NCBI RefSeq assembly: GCF_001672975.1
Contig: NZ_LZKU01000197.1
Location: 1 to 36,771, forward strand
Reading direction: 5' to 3'
From: Mycobacterium sp. 1465703.0
GTDB taxonomy: Bacteria; Actinomycetota; Actinomycetes; Mycobacteriales; Mycobacteriaceae
Length of the DNA: 36,771 nucleotides
Shown here piece after piece: positions 14,776-23,716 of this stretch (the first letter of the stretch is position 1; the number at the start of each line of letters is the position of its first letter). The position numbers and the translations under genes were made by a program. The notes beneath the pieces were generated by a model. It ran no database searches and was not told the DNA's origin. It worked only from the letters and a program-made list of their open reading frames with translations.

Positions 14776-15678
14776 ATGGCGAACGACGTCGTCGACCAGG
14801 TGGCAACGCGAGACGGCCGACGTCTCGCATATCTCGAAGTCGGAGACCCCGATGGGCCGCTCGTCATCCATAATCACGGTGGACCGAGTAGCCGACTGGA
14901 GGCACGCCTCTTCGCTGATTCGGCCTCGAAGAATCGACTCCGACTTGTCTGTGTGGATCGACCTGGTATGGGACGGTCCAGCCACCAGAAGGCACGGTCT
15001 TATTCTGGCTGGGCCGACGACCTGACGACGGTCGCGGACGCGCTGGGATACCGCGAATTCGGCGTCACAGGCTGGTCGGAAGGTGGCCCGTGGGCGCTCG
15101 CCGCGGCCGCCTACATTGATCCCGTTCGGCTGCGCCACGTGAGCAGCATCGCGGGTGGAAGCTACGGAGCATTCGGGGACAACTGGGCAGCTAGTCATCT
15201 CTCCAAGATCGACGCGCTAGGCGGTTCCCTTGCACTGCGCCTGAAACCCGCCTTCAGCATGATGTACGCCATCCTGGGCATAACTGCCAAACACTTCCGC
15301 GGGTCATTCGTCAAACAAATTCGGAAGTCTGTCAACGAGTACGACCGGCGGATACTGGTTCGCCCGGAGATCGAAGCCGCCTTCAGCCAATCGTGCGCCG
15401 AATGCTTCGCTCACGGTTCCTGCGGATTGGTGCACGACGCTGAACTCCTTTATCGGAGCTGGGCTTTTGACGTGTCAACCATCGCACGGCGAGTCCACAT
15501 GTGGCAGGGGCTCGATGACCGGCTTGTCCCCGATCCCATCAACAAGGCGGTGGCCGACGCAATGCCCGGTGCCGCGTGGCATCCGGTCGCCGGTGCCGGA
15601 CACTTCGTAGCCGTGGGGACCGGGGACGAAATCATTGCAATCGCCGCCGAGGAGCTGGGTGGTCGGCAGACTCGTTGA
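14776..15678 (+). CDS. Alpha/beta hydrolase, possibly recently acquired
   Basis: 300 residues. The oxyanion region is VIHNHGGPSS. The nucleophile elbow is GWSEGG with Ser at about 101, the acid is probably in GLDDRLVPD, and the His is in VAGAGHFVAVG. The exact ester, amide or epoxide substrate is unknown. The ATG at 14776 is preferred over the GTG at 14767 because a -10 hexamer sits 7 nt upstream, fitting leaderless translation. Codon use looks more A/T tolerant than in neighbouring genes (for example runs with AAA, ATA and AAT). It is followed directly by a fragment of a tyrosine recombinase, so acquisition on a mobile element is plausible. Confidence 0.88.
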   Translation: MANDVVDQVATRDGRRLAYLEVGDPDGPLVIHNHGGPSSRLEARLFADSASKNRLRLVCVDRPGMGRSSHQKARSYSGWADDLTTVADALGYREFGVTGWSEGGPWALAAAAYIDPVRLRHVSSIAGGSYGAFGDNWAASHLSKIDALGGSLALRLKPAFSMMYAILGITAKHFRGSFVKQIRKSVNEYDRRILVRPEIEAAFSQSCAECFAHGSCGLVHDAELLYRSWAFDVSTIARRVHMWQGLDDRLVPDPINKAVADAMPGAAWHPVAGAGHFVAVGTGDEIIAIAAEELGGRQTR

Positions 15679-15716
15679 AAGGTAACCGAATTCGGCGCGG
15701 GCCGTCGACTCGACCG

Positions 15717-15806
15717 AGGGTGGTGCAGCGAATGCCGGGGCACGCCAGTGTCGCGATGACGCCGGATACCTACGCCGATCTGTTCGAGTCCTATCTGGCT
15801 GAGTGA
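15717..15806 (+). pseudogene. C-terminal remnant of a tyrosine recombinase (phage-type integrase)
   Basis: One frame encodes VVQRMPGHASVAMTPDTYADLF and a few further residues to a stop at 15804-15806. This is the conserved end of phage and ICE integrases: the box-II His in GHAS and the nucleophilic Tyr in DTYADLF. The rest of the enzyme (catalytic Arg and core domain) is absent upstream, where the frame runs antiphase through the hydrolase. It is a scar of a lost element. Confidence 0.75.
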
Positions 15807-15825
15807 CCCCGCCACCAGCGGAGTA

Positions 15826-15842
15826 AGCTGCGCTACGCAGCT
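15826..15842. terminator. Short GC-rich hairpin before the riboswitch
   Basis: AGCTGCG-CTA-CGCAGCT: a 7-bp perfect stem with a 3-nt loop, followed on the plus strand by GGTTTG. It could end transcription from the hydrolase region before metE. The T-run is poor. Confidence 0.4.
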
Positions 15843-15882
15843 GGTTTGCCGTGCCGCAGCATGTGGCGCCGGCATCGCGCGA

Positions 15883-16066
15883 AGCAGGATGTTAGTCAGG
15901 CTTCGTAAGAGGGAACCCGGTGAGAATCTGGGACTGTCCCGCAACGGTATGCAGGAACGACCGCCGTCAGAGTTTTTGGCAAGCACTGGTCGCAAGACTG
16001 GGAAGCGACGGCCATTAGGAGCACCATCGGAGTGCACGCCTGCGAGTCCGGAGACCTGCCAGCTGT
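15883..16066 (+). promoter_or_regulatory. Cobalamin (B12) riboswitch of metE
   Basis: The conserved core GGGAACCCGGTGAGAATC begins at 15911, followed by GGGACTGTCCCGCAACGGTA. The 3' B12-box segment GAGTCCGGAGACCTGCC is at 16044-16060. These are the diagnostic parts of the adenosylcobalamin-class aptamer, and the spacing between them is normal. Outer limits are approximate. It lies about 150 nt upstream of metE. A B12 switch at this gene is established in mycobacteria: B12 represses MetE when the B12-dependent MetH can work. Confidence 0.93.
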
Positions 16067-16088
16067 GCCGGACGCGACCGCGTCCGGC
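16067..16088 (+). terminator. Strong GC hairpin adjoining the B12 box (expression platform candidate)
   Basis: GCCGGACGC-GACC-GCGTCCGGC: a 9-bp perfect stem with a 4-nt loop, starting seven bases after the B12 box. No U-tract follows, so it is either a non-canonical terminator or a structural partner of the switch. CGTCCGCCGGC further downstream (about 16171-16181) could pair with the same left arm, giving a possible alternative fold. Confidence 0.5.
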
Positions 16089-16215
16089 GGCTCATCGCCT
16101 CGTGGAATGGGCGTTAGGCTGCAGCCGTTGCGGTTAGTACTTGGGTACGCACCGCTGACGGATCGGCTGCACGTCCGCCGGCGGTGACCACCACGCCGAT
16201 TGAAGGACGAATATC

Positions 16216-18489
16216 GTGACCGCTCAAGCATTTACTGCAACCGTTGTCGGCTCGCCGCGCATCGGCCCGAAGCGCGAACTCAAGCGCGCCACCGAGGGCT
16301 ACTGGGCCGGACGCACCAGCCGTGCCGACCTGGAGACCGTCGCTGCCACCTTGCGTCGCGACACGTGGAAGAGCCTCGCCGACGCCGGCCTGGACTCGGT
16401 GCCGGTGAACACGTTCTCCTACTACGACCAAGTGCTCGACACCGCGGTCATGCTGGGCGCGCTGCCAACCAGGGCCGCGCAGGTTTCCGATGACCTGGAC
16501 CGTTACTTCGCCGCGGCGCGGGGCAACGAAGACGTCGCGCCGCTGGAAATGACCAAGTGGTTCGACACCAACTACCACTACATCGTTCCTGAGATCGAGC
16601 CCGCGACCAAGTTCGCGCTGAACCCGGACAAGGTGCTCTCGGAGCTGAAAGAAGCTCTCGAACAAGGTATTCCGGCCCGCCCGGTCATCATCGGGCCGAT
16701 CACCTTTCTGCTGTTGAGTAAGGCCGTCAATGGTGGCGGTGCGCCGATCGAACGGCTGCAGGAGTTGGTGCCGATTTACTCCGAGCTGCTGTCGCTGCTG
16801 GCCGATAACGGCGCGCAGTGGGTGCAGATCGACGAGCCGGCGCTGGTGACCGACATTTCGCCCGACGCACCGGCACTGGCCGAGGCGGTCTACAACGCAC
16901 TGGGCAAAGTGAGCAACCGTCGTCCCGCGATCTACGTGGCCACCTACTTCGGCGACCCGGGAGATTCGTTGGGCGCGTTGGCTCGCACACCGGTCGAAGC
17001 GATCGGCGTCGACCTGGTCTACGGCGCCGACACCGCTATCGCCGCTGTACCCGAGCTGGCCGACAAGACGCTGGTGGCCGGCGTGGTCGACGGTCGCAAT
17101 ATCTGGCGCACCGACTTGGAGGCCGCGCTGGGCAAGCTGGAGACGCTGAAGGGTTCGGCCGCCAATGTGGCGGTCTCGACGTCCTGCTCCACGCTGCACG
17201 TGCCGTACTCGCTGGAGCCGGAGACCGGCCTGGACGATGCGCTGCGCAGTTGGCTGGCGTTCGGACAGGAGAAGGTCGCCGAGGTGGTGACGCTATCGAA
17301 GGCGCTGCACGAGGGCCGCGAGGCGGCCGCCGAGGCCATCGAGGCCTCCAACGCCGCCGTCGCCTCGCGCAAGAGCGACCCGCGGCTGCACAACGACCAG
17401 GTCCGCAGCCGGATCGCCGAGATCGTCGCGTCCGGAACGCACCGCGGTGATGCGGCTCAGCGCCGCGCCAGCCAGGATGAGCGGCTGCATTTGCCGCCGC
17501 TGCCGACCACCACGATCGGGTCGTTCCCGCAGACCGTAGAGATTCGCAAGGCCCGTGCCGCATTGGTCTCCGGTGAGATCGACGAGGCCGAGTATCAGCG
17601 GCGGATGAAGCAGGAGATCGCCGACGTCATCAAGTTGCAGGAAAGCCTCGGGATCGACGTGCTGGTGCACGGCGAACCGGAGCGCAACGACATGGTGCAG
17701 TACTTCGCCGAGCAACTGGACGGCTTCTTCGCCACGAAGAACGGCTGGGTGCAGTCCTACGGCAGCCGGTGCGTGCGCCCGCCGGTCCTTTTCGGCGACG
17801 TGATCCGCCAGCACCCGATGACGGTGGAGTGGGCGAAGTATGCGCAGTCCCTGACCGACAAGCCGGTGAAGGGCATGCTGACCGGTCCGGTGACGATCCT
17901 GGCGTGGTCGTTCGTCCGGGACGACCAGCCGCTGGCCGACACCGCCAACCAGGTGGCGCTGGCCATTCGTGACGAGACCGTGGATTTGCAGTCTGCCGGT
18001 ATCGCGGTGATCCAGGTGGACGAGCCGGCACTGCGGGAGCTGCTGCCGCTGCGTCGCGCCGACCAGGACGACTACTTGCGTTGGGCGGTAGGGTCTTTCC
18101 GGTTAGCCACCTCCGGCGTTGCGGACTCCACTCAGATCCACACCCACCTGTGCTACTCGGAATTCGGTGATGTGATCGGCGCGATCGCCGACCTGGACGC
18201 CGATGTGACGTCCATCGAGGCGGCACGGTCACACATGGAAGTGCTGGATGACTTGAACTCGATCGGGTTCTCTAACAGCGTGGGCCCGGGCGTCTACGAC
18301 ATTCACTCGCCGCGGGTTCCGAGTACGGGTGAGATGGCCGAGTCGCTGCAGGCGGCGCTGCGCGCGGTGCCCGCCGAGCGGCTATGGGTAAATCCCGACT
18401 GCGGATTGAAGACCCGCAACTCCGACGAGGTGAAGGCGTCGCTGAAGAACATGGTCGCCGCTGCCCAGCGGGTCCGGGCCGGCGTCTAA
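16216..18489 (+). CDS. metE: Cobalamin-independent methionine synthase
   Basis: 757 residues, the normal MetE length. It transfers the methyl of 5-methyltetrahydropteroyl-polyglutamate to homocysteine, with zinc activating the thiol, in the cytosol. The N-terminal half starts with [15 protein letters not shown] and the C-terminal half with [16 protein letters not shown], the two homologous barrels. Zinc ligands are His644 and Cys646 in THLCYSEF and Cys729 in [21 protein letters not shown] marks the first barrel. The start GTG at 16216 follows GAAGGACGA. A B12 riboswitch lies upstream, so expression should fall when cobalamin is available. It converges on a DUF3556 gene through a shared terminator. 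Confidence 0.98.
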   Translation: MTAQAFTATVVGSPRIGPKRELKRATEGYWAGRTSRADLETVAATLRRDTWKSLADAGLDSVPVNTFSYYDQVLDTAVMLGALPTRAAQVSDDLDRYFAAARGNEDVAPLEMTKWFDTNYHYIVPEIEPATKFALNPDKVLSELKEALEQGIPARPVIIGPITFLLLSKAVNGGGAPIERLQELVPIYSELLSLLADNGAQWVQIDEPALVTDISPDAPALAEAVYNALGKVSNRRPAIYVATYFGDPGDSLGALARTPVEAIGVDLVYGADTAIAAVPELADKTLVAGVVDGRNIWRTDLEAALGKLETLKGSAANVAVSTSCSTLHVPYSLEPETGLDDALRSWLAFGQEKVAEVVTLSKALHEGREAAAEAIEASNAAVASRKSDPRLHNDQVRSRIAEIVASGTHRGDAAQRRASQDERLHLPPLPTTTIGSFPQTVEIRKARAALVSGEIDEAEYQRRMKQEIADVIKLQESLGIDVLVHGEPERNDMVQYFAEQLDGFFATKNGWVQSYGSRCVRPPVLFGDVIRQHPMTVEWAKYAQSLTDKPVKGMLTGPVTILAWSFVRDDQPLADTANQVALAIRDETVDLQSAGIAVIQVDEPALRELLPLRRADQDDYLRWAVGSFRLATSGVADSTQIHTHLCYSEFGDVIGAIADLDADVTSIEAARSHMEVLDDLNSIGFSNSVGPGVYDIHSPRVPSTGEMAESLQAALRAVPAERLWVNPDCGLKTRNSDEVKASLKNMVAAAQRVRAGV

Positions 18490-18500
18490 CCGGCTAAGCC

Positions 18501-18536
18501 AAGGCCGAGCGTCACGCTAGTGTGGCGCTCGGCCTT
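18501..18536. terminator. Bidirectional terminator hairpin between metE and the DUF3556 gene
   Basis: AAGGCCGAGCG (18501-18511) pairs perfectly with CGCTCGGCCTT (18526-18536). The pairing continues inwards through TCAC/GTGG with one G-U, leaving a 6-nt loop. It lies exactly between the convergent stop codons. Confidence 0.8.
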
Positions 18537-18541
18537 CGGCG

Positions 18542-20278
18542 TCACTCTGTCGTCACATCCGACAGCACCTCGATGGGAACGTCGTCGGCCCATGGTTGGC
18601 GGACGACCATGTCGGCGACCCGGACGATGCCGCGCTCGAATTCACCGGTAGCAGCGTCGACCAACCGGTAGGCCTGCGTCTGCTTGTGAATCGGTTGCGC
18701 GTCAAGCAGAACCACGCGGACCTCGCCCGGCTGGAAGTGGCAGCGCTCTTGCAGGGCGGCGATGAGTTGCTCGTTGTGCATGTGACCGTCGCCGAAGTTC
18801 CATCCGATGGCGGTGCTGCAGATCCGCTCGCCATCGGTGATGACGTAGTCGTCTTCGTTCTGGCCCGCCATGGCGCGGTGCGCCAGCGTGAACAGCGCCC
18901 GGCCGTGAGTGTTGAAGCCGCGGAAGGCATATCCCATGTAGATCGGGATCTGCGCTGCCTCCGGACTGCCGTAGAACCGCTCCAGCTGGGCCTGCGGCAT
19001 GCTGGCGATCGCCACGATGCCCCTGTCGATCTTGTCGCTGGCCGAGGGTTTGATGCACCACAGTGTGGTGTCCCAGTTGCCGGCGTAATACCGCATACCT
19101 GGGAGGAATGAGATTTTGCGCGGGAACATGTTGCCCAACAAGACGATTCCCGCGATGACGACGAACAGGACTGCCACCACCACCGGGTGCCGAAGGTCGC
19201 TCAGCCCGACGTGGGTGTGGGCGACGAACAACGACAACACCCCGAAGATCATGAAGACGTTCCACTCCAGCGGCACACCCATCGGAATCGAGACGAGGAT
19301 ACCCAAGTGGAAACAGACCATCACGATGGCGGCCACCGTGACGGGCCAGCCGCCGTGGCAGAAGAAGAGCGGTAGCGGCACCAACATCTCGATGGCGGTG
19401 CTCAGGTGCGCCACCCACCGTGAGAGCCGGCCGGGCCGCAGATCATCCGGGAAGTTCTCGAAGAAGCGCCGTTTCAGCCAGCGGGGCCGCACCAGCGGGT
19501 TATTCGACATCATCGTGGAGATCACGAACGGAAAGTGTTTGTTCAGCTTGGATGTCGCGGCACCCATCCAGATCACCAGGAACACCACCTTGGACCCGAC
19601 GATCATGTCGGGCGCACCGAACAAGAACGTCACCGCCATGGTCGCGTACACCTCGCCCCGCGCGGCCAGGAAGATCACCTTGTCGCGCAGGCTGACCACC
19701 GCGAGAACCAACAGGATCAGCACGATCTTCCATGCGGGCAGCAGTCCGATCGTGGTGCCCAATTCCGGCATCGGTCCGGTGCCGTCGGCGAACAGCGCCG
19801 CAAAAGTCAGCAGCAGAAACAGCGCGTACAGCGCGACATCGACCGGCTTGCGTTTGGTGCCCTTGGTGAGGGGGACTCGATCCGGCCAGGGTGGCAGCCG
19901 GATGGTGCCGAACCGCATCCAGTACAGGATCGAGCCCATCGGCGGAAAGAACCGGTTGTTCAACGGCCCGAAGCCGCAGCCCAGCCCGATCACCTCGAAG
20001 AGCATCGTGTAGAGCACGACCTTCTCGAACACGATCGGCTCGGACCACCAGGACGCGACGTGCGTGAATCCGCCGAGGCCTCTGGTGGCCGACGCGAACA
20101 GCCACGCGCCAAGGATGTAGAGCAAGATCTTGACGACATAGAACAGATGCAGGGCGACCGGTGTGCCGAAACCCACCTCGGCCCAGTGCTTGGCCATCGG
20201 CCGGATCTTGTCGCTGCGGGTGCCCTTGTTCCATTCCGCCATGTCGAGCTGCGGCAGCTCGGGCTTCAGAAATCCCAT
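18542..20278 (-). CDS. DUF3556-family polytopic membrane protein (Rv1132-like)
   Basis: 578 residues with roughly ten hydrophobic segments in the first 390 residues (for example LFYVVKILLYILGAWLFA, VALYALFLLLTFAALF, IVLILLVLAVVSL, VVVAVLFVVIAGIVLLGN). A soluble C-terminal domain of about 190 residues follows, with HGRALFTLAHR and GDGHMHNEQLIAALQERC. I recall this family as DUF3556, with M. tuberculosis Rv1132 in the same place next to metE; its function is unknown. The ATG at 20278 is chosen over a frame reaching 20320 because a KstR-like palindrome occupies 20290-20305. If KstR binds there, the gene would be induced by cholesterol-derived signals and may serve lipid or sterol metabolism at the membrane. 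Confidence 0.82.
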   Translation of the reverse strand: MGFLKPELPQLDMAEWNKGTRSDKIRPMAKHWAEVGFGTPVALHLFYVVKILLYILGAWLFASATRGLGGFTHVASWWSEPIVFEKVVLYTMLFEVIGLGCGFGPLNNRFFPPMGSILYWMRFGTIRLPPWPDRVPLTKGTKRKPVDVALYALFLLLTFAALFADGTGPMPELGTTIGLLPAWKIVLILLVLAVVSLRDKVIFLAARGEVYATMAVTFLFGAPDMIVGSKVVFLVIWMGAATSKLNKHFPFVISTMMSNNPLVRPRWLKRRFFENFPDDLRPGRLSRWVAHLSTAIEMLVPLPLFFCHGGWPVTVAAIVMVCFHLGILVSIPMGVPLEWNVFMIFGVLSLFVAHTHVGLSDLRHPVVVAVLFVVIAGIVLLGNMFPRKISFLPGMRYYAGNWDTTLWCIKPSASDKIDRGIVAIASMPQAQLERFYGSPEAAQIPIYMGYAFRGFNTHGRALFTLAHRAMAGQNEDDYVITDGERICSTAIGWNFGDGHMHNEQLIAALQERCHFQPGEVRVVLLDAQPIHKQTQAYRLVDAATGEFERGIVRVADMVVRQPWADDVPIEVLSDVTTE

Positions 20279-20290
20279 GGTTTGACAGAC

Positions 20291-20304
20291 TAGAACCCGT
20301 TCTA
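20291..20304. promoter_or_regulatory. KstR-type operator
   Basis: TAGAACCCGTTCTA is a perfect 6-2-6 palindrome, extended by one base pair on each side (CTAGAACCCGTTCTAG). It matches the published KstR motif TNNAACNNGTTNNA. It is 12 nt upstream of the DUF3556 ATG, where it would overlap the promoter or start site. It lies about 100 nt upstream of the divergent small secreted protein. Confidence 0.75.
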
Positions 20305-20404
20305 GGCTCGCGTACTGCAACCGTGGTCAAAGAACCCTTTGCTTACGGCTTTCCCGCCGATACCGTTGAATTCGGGTCGGCGTGTGCTGAGGGGGATTTC
20401 CATC

Positions 20405-20626
20405 ATGAGCAGGCTTCGGTCCCTTGCACTGGCGGGAGTTGTCACCGTCTTCGCTCTCGCGCCCGCCGGAGCGAGCGGTGTCGCCCGCGCCGACCCGCCC
20501 GCGCCCGGCGATGAATGCATGGTGTTGCACGCGACCACGCGGGACGCCAACGACAGGCTGATGTGGTGCAACCCGACGATGACCGGCCCGCACACCCTGG
20601 TATGGCAGTACGGCGGCCCTTCGTAG
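20405..20626 (+). CDS. Small secreted protein, 73 residues
   Basis: Begins MSRLRSLALAGVVTVFALAP, a Sec signal peptide with a probable cleavage after GVARA and before DPPAPGDEC. The mature part is about 45 residues with two cysteines (DEC and MWC), likely a disulfide, and ends QYGGPS. The ATG at 20405 follows GAGGGGGAT at good spacing; an in-frame upstream ATG at 20339 lacks one. I do not recognise the family. It is divergent from the DUF3556 gene across the KstR-like site. Its place corresponds to where prpC/prpD sit in M. tuberculosis. Confidence 0.75.
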   Translation: MSRLRSLALAGVVTVFALAPAGASGVARADPPAPGDECMVLHATTRDANDRLMWCNPTMTGPHTLVWQYGGPS

Positions 20627-20802
20627 CGGTCATTATTTGATTAACTTGTGCGCCAACCCGTTTGAACCATCATGGCGCCTGCTCGAACACCGTCGTGCAT
20701 CCGGGGCGCGCGAACTCGCGTGGAAATCTGCGTTAACCGGCCACCGTTGGCACCCGACCGGTGTACTTTGCTGCTGGGGTAAGCGAGGTTGAGGAGCCAG
20801 GC

Positions 20803-22167
20803 GTGTCTGAGGTCGACTATTGCGTGGTCGGAGCGGGATTCGCGGGTTTGACTGCCGCGCTGCGGCTCAACCAGGCGGGCCATTCGGTGGCCTTGCTGGA
20901 GGCGCGTGATCGCGTTGGTGGTCGCACTTTCACCGAGACCCGGGCGGACGGTACCTGGATCGATCGCGGCGGCGCGTGGATCGGTCCGGGCCAGGACCGG
21001 ATCTATGCGCTGATGAACGAGTTCGGTGTGCCGGAGTACAAGCAGCACAACGACGGCGACGCGATGATGATCGTCGGCGGCAAGAAACACCGCTACGGCG
21101 GCACCATCCCCTGGACAGTCAGCCCGTGGGCGGTCGCCAACCTCGGCCTCGGTTTGGCCGCCATCGAGAAGATGGCCAAAGAGATTCCGCGCGAAGCCCC
21201 GTGGGAGGCGCGGAAGGCCCAGGAGTGGGACCGAATCAGCATCGGGGAATGGATCCGCAAGAAGTCCATGTCCAAAGAGGCCGCCGAGATGCTGGACATG
21301 GCCTTCGCCGGCCTCTACACCTCGGCGGGGTCGGAGACGTCGTTGCTGTGGGGGCTGCTGCAGACGGCGTCTGCCGGCGGACTGACTTTCGCGATTTCAG
21401 GTAAGGGCGGCTCCCAGGATGCCCGTCCTGTCGGCGGGATGGGTGCCTTGCACCGCCCGATGGTGGCGGCATTGGGCGACGCGCTGCACCTTTCGCAGCC
21501 CGTCCGGCAGATCGCTCAGGATGCCGACGGCGTGACGGTCAGCGCGGCCGATCTGACGGTGCGGGCGCGCCGCGTCATTGTCGCGATCCCGCTGGCGATC
21601 GCGACTTCAATCCTCTATGAGCCAATGCTTCCGGTGGATCGCGCATTTCTGCACCAGCGCATGCCCAGCGGCGCGGTCATCAAGACCTCGCTCATTTATG
21701 ACGAGCCGTTCTGGCGCGCCGACGGACTCTCCGGCCAGTCAGCCGCACCGGGATCGCCGGCCACGCTGACGATCGACGCCTGCACGGACACCGCGGACCC
21801 GGGAATCATGTGCGTCATCACCGAAGGGCCCGCGGCGCGTCGGCTGACCCAACTCGACGAGGCCGAGCGCAAAGCGGTGATCATCGGCGAACTCGTCGAC
21901 CGGTTCGGCAGTAAAGCCAAGGCGCCGTTGGAATTTCACGAACAAAACTGGACGGTGGACCGCTATTCCGGCGGCGGCATGATCGGCCACGCCCCCACCG
22001 GTGTGTTGACCGAATTCGGATATACCTTGCGGGAGCCCTGCGGCCGGATCCATTGGGCCGGTACCGAAAGCTCGGCCATCATGTGCGGGTGGATCGATGG
22101 GGCGATTCGCTCCGGCGAGCGGGCCGCGACCGAGGTCGCCGAAGCCGAGACCGTGGCGGTCGCGTAG
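20803..22167 (+). CDS. Flavin-containing amine oxidase (AofH-like)
   Basis: 454 residues. The FAD dinucleotide motif is VVGAGFAGLTAALRL (about residues 8-22), followed by EARDRVGGRTFTETRADG, and the C-terminal FAD segment is RIHWAGTESS...GAIRSGERAA. This is the monoamine oxidase/polyamine oxidase superfamily; closest in my memory is mycobacterial AofH. It oxidises a C-N (or C-C) bond and gives H2O2; the substrate is unknown. No covalent-FAD cysteine motif is evident near the C terminus. The GTG at 20803 has GGAG at the right distance; an earlier GTG at 20761 does not. No obvious operon partner. Confidence 0.88.
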   Translation: MSEVDYCVVGAGFAGLTAALRLNQAGHSVALLEARDRVGGRTFTETRADGTWIDRGGAWIGPGQDRIYALMNEFGVPEYKQHNDGDAMMIVGGKKHRYGGTIPWTVSPWAVANLGLGLAAIEKMAKEIPREAPWEARKAQEWDRISIGEWIRKKSMSKEAAEMLDMAFAGLYTSAGSETSLLWGLLQTASAGGLTFAISGKGGSQDARPVGGMGALHRPMVAALGDALHLSQPVRQIAQDADGVTVSAADLTVRARRVIVAIPLAIATSILYEPMLPVDRAFLHQRMPSGAVIKTSLIYDEPFWRADGLSGQSAAPGSPATLTIDACTDTADPGIMCVITEGPAARRLTQLDEAERKAVIIGELVDRFGSKAKAPLEFHEQNWTVDRYSGGGMIGHAPTGVLTEFGYTLREPCGRIHWAGTESSAIMCGWIDGAIRSGERAATEVAEAETVAVA

Positions 22168-22283
22168 TCGGCGGTCGGGTGGCCGACGTCGGCAGCATGT
22201 CCGGGGCAAACCACTTGCGCCACTTCCGTTTCAGCGGATCCGGCATGGCGCTTCTTGTCGGTGGGGCGCGGTAGCATTCGAAC

Positions 22284-23681
22284 ATGCATTCGATGGACCA
22301 TCGCGATGAGGTCGAGCAGGCCATCGATGCGCTGCGCGCGGCGGTGTCGTCTTTCCAGGGGCATTCGTACGAGGGGCTGACCACTCCGGAGCGGTTGCGG
22401 CTCTTGGAGATACTTGAATGCGAAACACGCAAACTCCAGACTTCCAGCCATCAGCTGATCAATCAGATTGCTGAGCAGTCGGATTCGGTCGAGTTGGGCG
22501 GCAAGTTGTCCTGGGCGTTGGCCGACCGGCTGCACATCACGCGTGCGGAGGCTGCTCGCCGCATCGCCGAGGCCGCCGATCTGGGGCCACGTCGCGCCCT
22601 TTCGGGTGAGCCGCTGGCGCCGGTGTTGCCCGCCACCGCGGCGGCGCAGCGGGCCGGGGCGATCGGGGCCGAACACGTGGCGGTGATCCGGCGGTTTTTC
22701 CATCAGCTGCCTGAGTCGGTCGACATCGAGACGTGTGAGCACGCCGAGCGGCATCTGGCGGTCAAGGCCGCCGAATTTCGGCCCGACCAATTCGCCAAAC
22801 TGGCCCGGCGCCTGATGGATTGCCTCAACCCCGATGGCAGCTACACCGATGGGGACCGGGCGCGGGTGCGCGGGCTGGTGCTGGGTACTCAGCAGGCCGA
22901 CGGTATGTCGCGCCTGAGTGGGTGGTTGACGCCGGAGGCACGTGCCGGCTGGGAGGCGGTGCTGGCCAAGTTGGCCGCCCCCGGCATGTGCAACCCCGAC
23001 GACGAGCAGCCAGTCGTCGACGGCGCCCCCTCCGAAGGCGCGGTGCAACGCGATACCCGCAGCGCCGCCCAACGCAACCATGACGGCCTCAATGCCGCGC
23101 TACGCGCGATACTGGCCAGCGGAAACCTTGGCCAGCACAACGGATTACCGGCATCGATCATCGTCACCACAACGCTCGACGACCTCGAACGCACCACCGG
23201 CAAGGGCCTCACCGGGGGCGGCACCCTGCTACCGATGTCGGATGTGATCCGGCTGGCCCGCCACGCCCATCAATATCTGGCGATCTTCGACAAGGGCAAA
23301 GCGCTGGCGCTGTATCACACCAAGCGCCTGGCCTCGCCGGGACAGCGAATTGTCTTGTACGCCAAGGACCGTGGATGTTCGCATCCGGGTTGCGAGGTGT
23401 CGGGCTACTACTGCGAGGTCCACCACATCACCAGTTATGCCACGCGACCCAGCACCGACATCGACGAACTGACCTTCGCGTGCGGTGGTCATCACCCACT
23501 GGCCGAGAAGGGCTGGACCACCCGAAAACGCGTCGACGGCGACACCGAATGGATCCCGCCGCCACACCTGGACCGCGGCCAGCCGCGGGTGAACACGTTT
23601 CATCACCCCGAGAAACTGCTGCGCGACGAAGACGACGAAGGCAACGAAGGCAACGAAGGCGAGGACGACGACGCGGCGTAA
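22284..23681 (+). CDS. 13E12-repeat family protein (DUF222 + HNH endonuclease)
   Basis: 465 residues. The N-terminal DUF222 region spans about 25-330. The C-terminal HNH nuclease motif has [18 protein letters not shown], then [14 protein letters not shown]. The last 25 residues are highly acidic ([16 protein letters not shown]), and the tail DNA holds a 9-bp tandem repeat AACGAAGGC. The family is multicopy in mycobacteria (REP13E12) and is linked to genome plasticity: in M. tuberculosis the phiRv1 prophage integrates into these repeats. The copy here is intact. The function is not known with certainty; DNA cleavage is inferred from the motif. The start is the first ATG at 22284, with a second at 22293. 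Confidence 0.93.
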   Translation: MHSMDHRDEVEQAIDALRAAVSSFQGHSYEGLTTPERLRLLEILECETRKLQTSSHQLINQIAEQSDSVELGGKLSWALADRLHITRAEAARRIAEAADLGPRRALSGEPLAPVLPATAAAQRAGAIGAEHVAVIRRFFHQLPESVDIETCEHAERHLAVKAAEFRPDQFAKLARRLMDCLNPDGSYTDGDRARVRGLVLGTQQADGMSRLSGWLTPEARAGWEAVLAKLAAPGMCNPDDEQPVVDGAPSEGAVQRDTRSAAQRNHDGLNAALRAILASGNLGQHNGLPASIIVTTTLDDLERTTGKGLTGGGTLLPMSDVIRLARHAHQYLAIFDKGKALALYHTKRLASPGQRIVLYAKDRGCSHPGCEVSGYYCEVHHITSYATRPSTDIDELTFACGGHHPLAEKGWTTRKRVDGDTEWIPPPHLDRGQPRVNTFHHPEKLLRDEDDEGNEGNEGEDDDAA

Positions 23682-23716
23682 GGCTTCTGACGAAGCACGG
23701 GCAGGGCCGACTGCGA

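Noticed and set aside
15889..16137. 82-codon ORF as a protein gene
   Set aside because: It lies wholly over the conserved cobalamin riboswitch, whose RNA constraints explain the sequence. It is mentioned only as a possible regulatory uORF.
16114..17199. 361-codon minus-strand frame across the riboswitch and metE 5' end
   Set aside because: Composition is that of an antisense shadow (Arg/Gln/Gly/Val-rich) and it lies over metE. No ribosome site or family.
22231..23081. Minus-strand frames opposite the 13E12 gene
   Set aside because: Antisense to a complete DUF222/HNH protein. No independent support.
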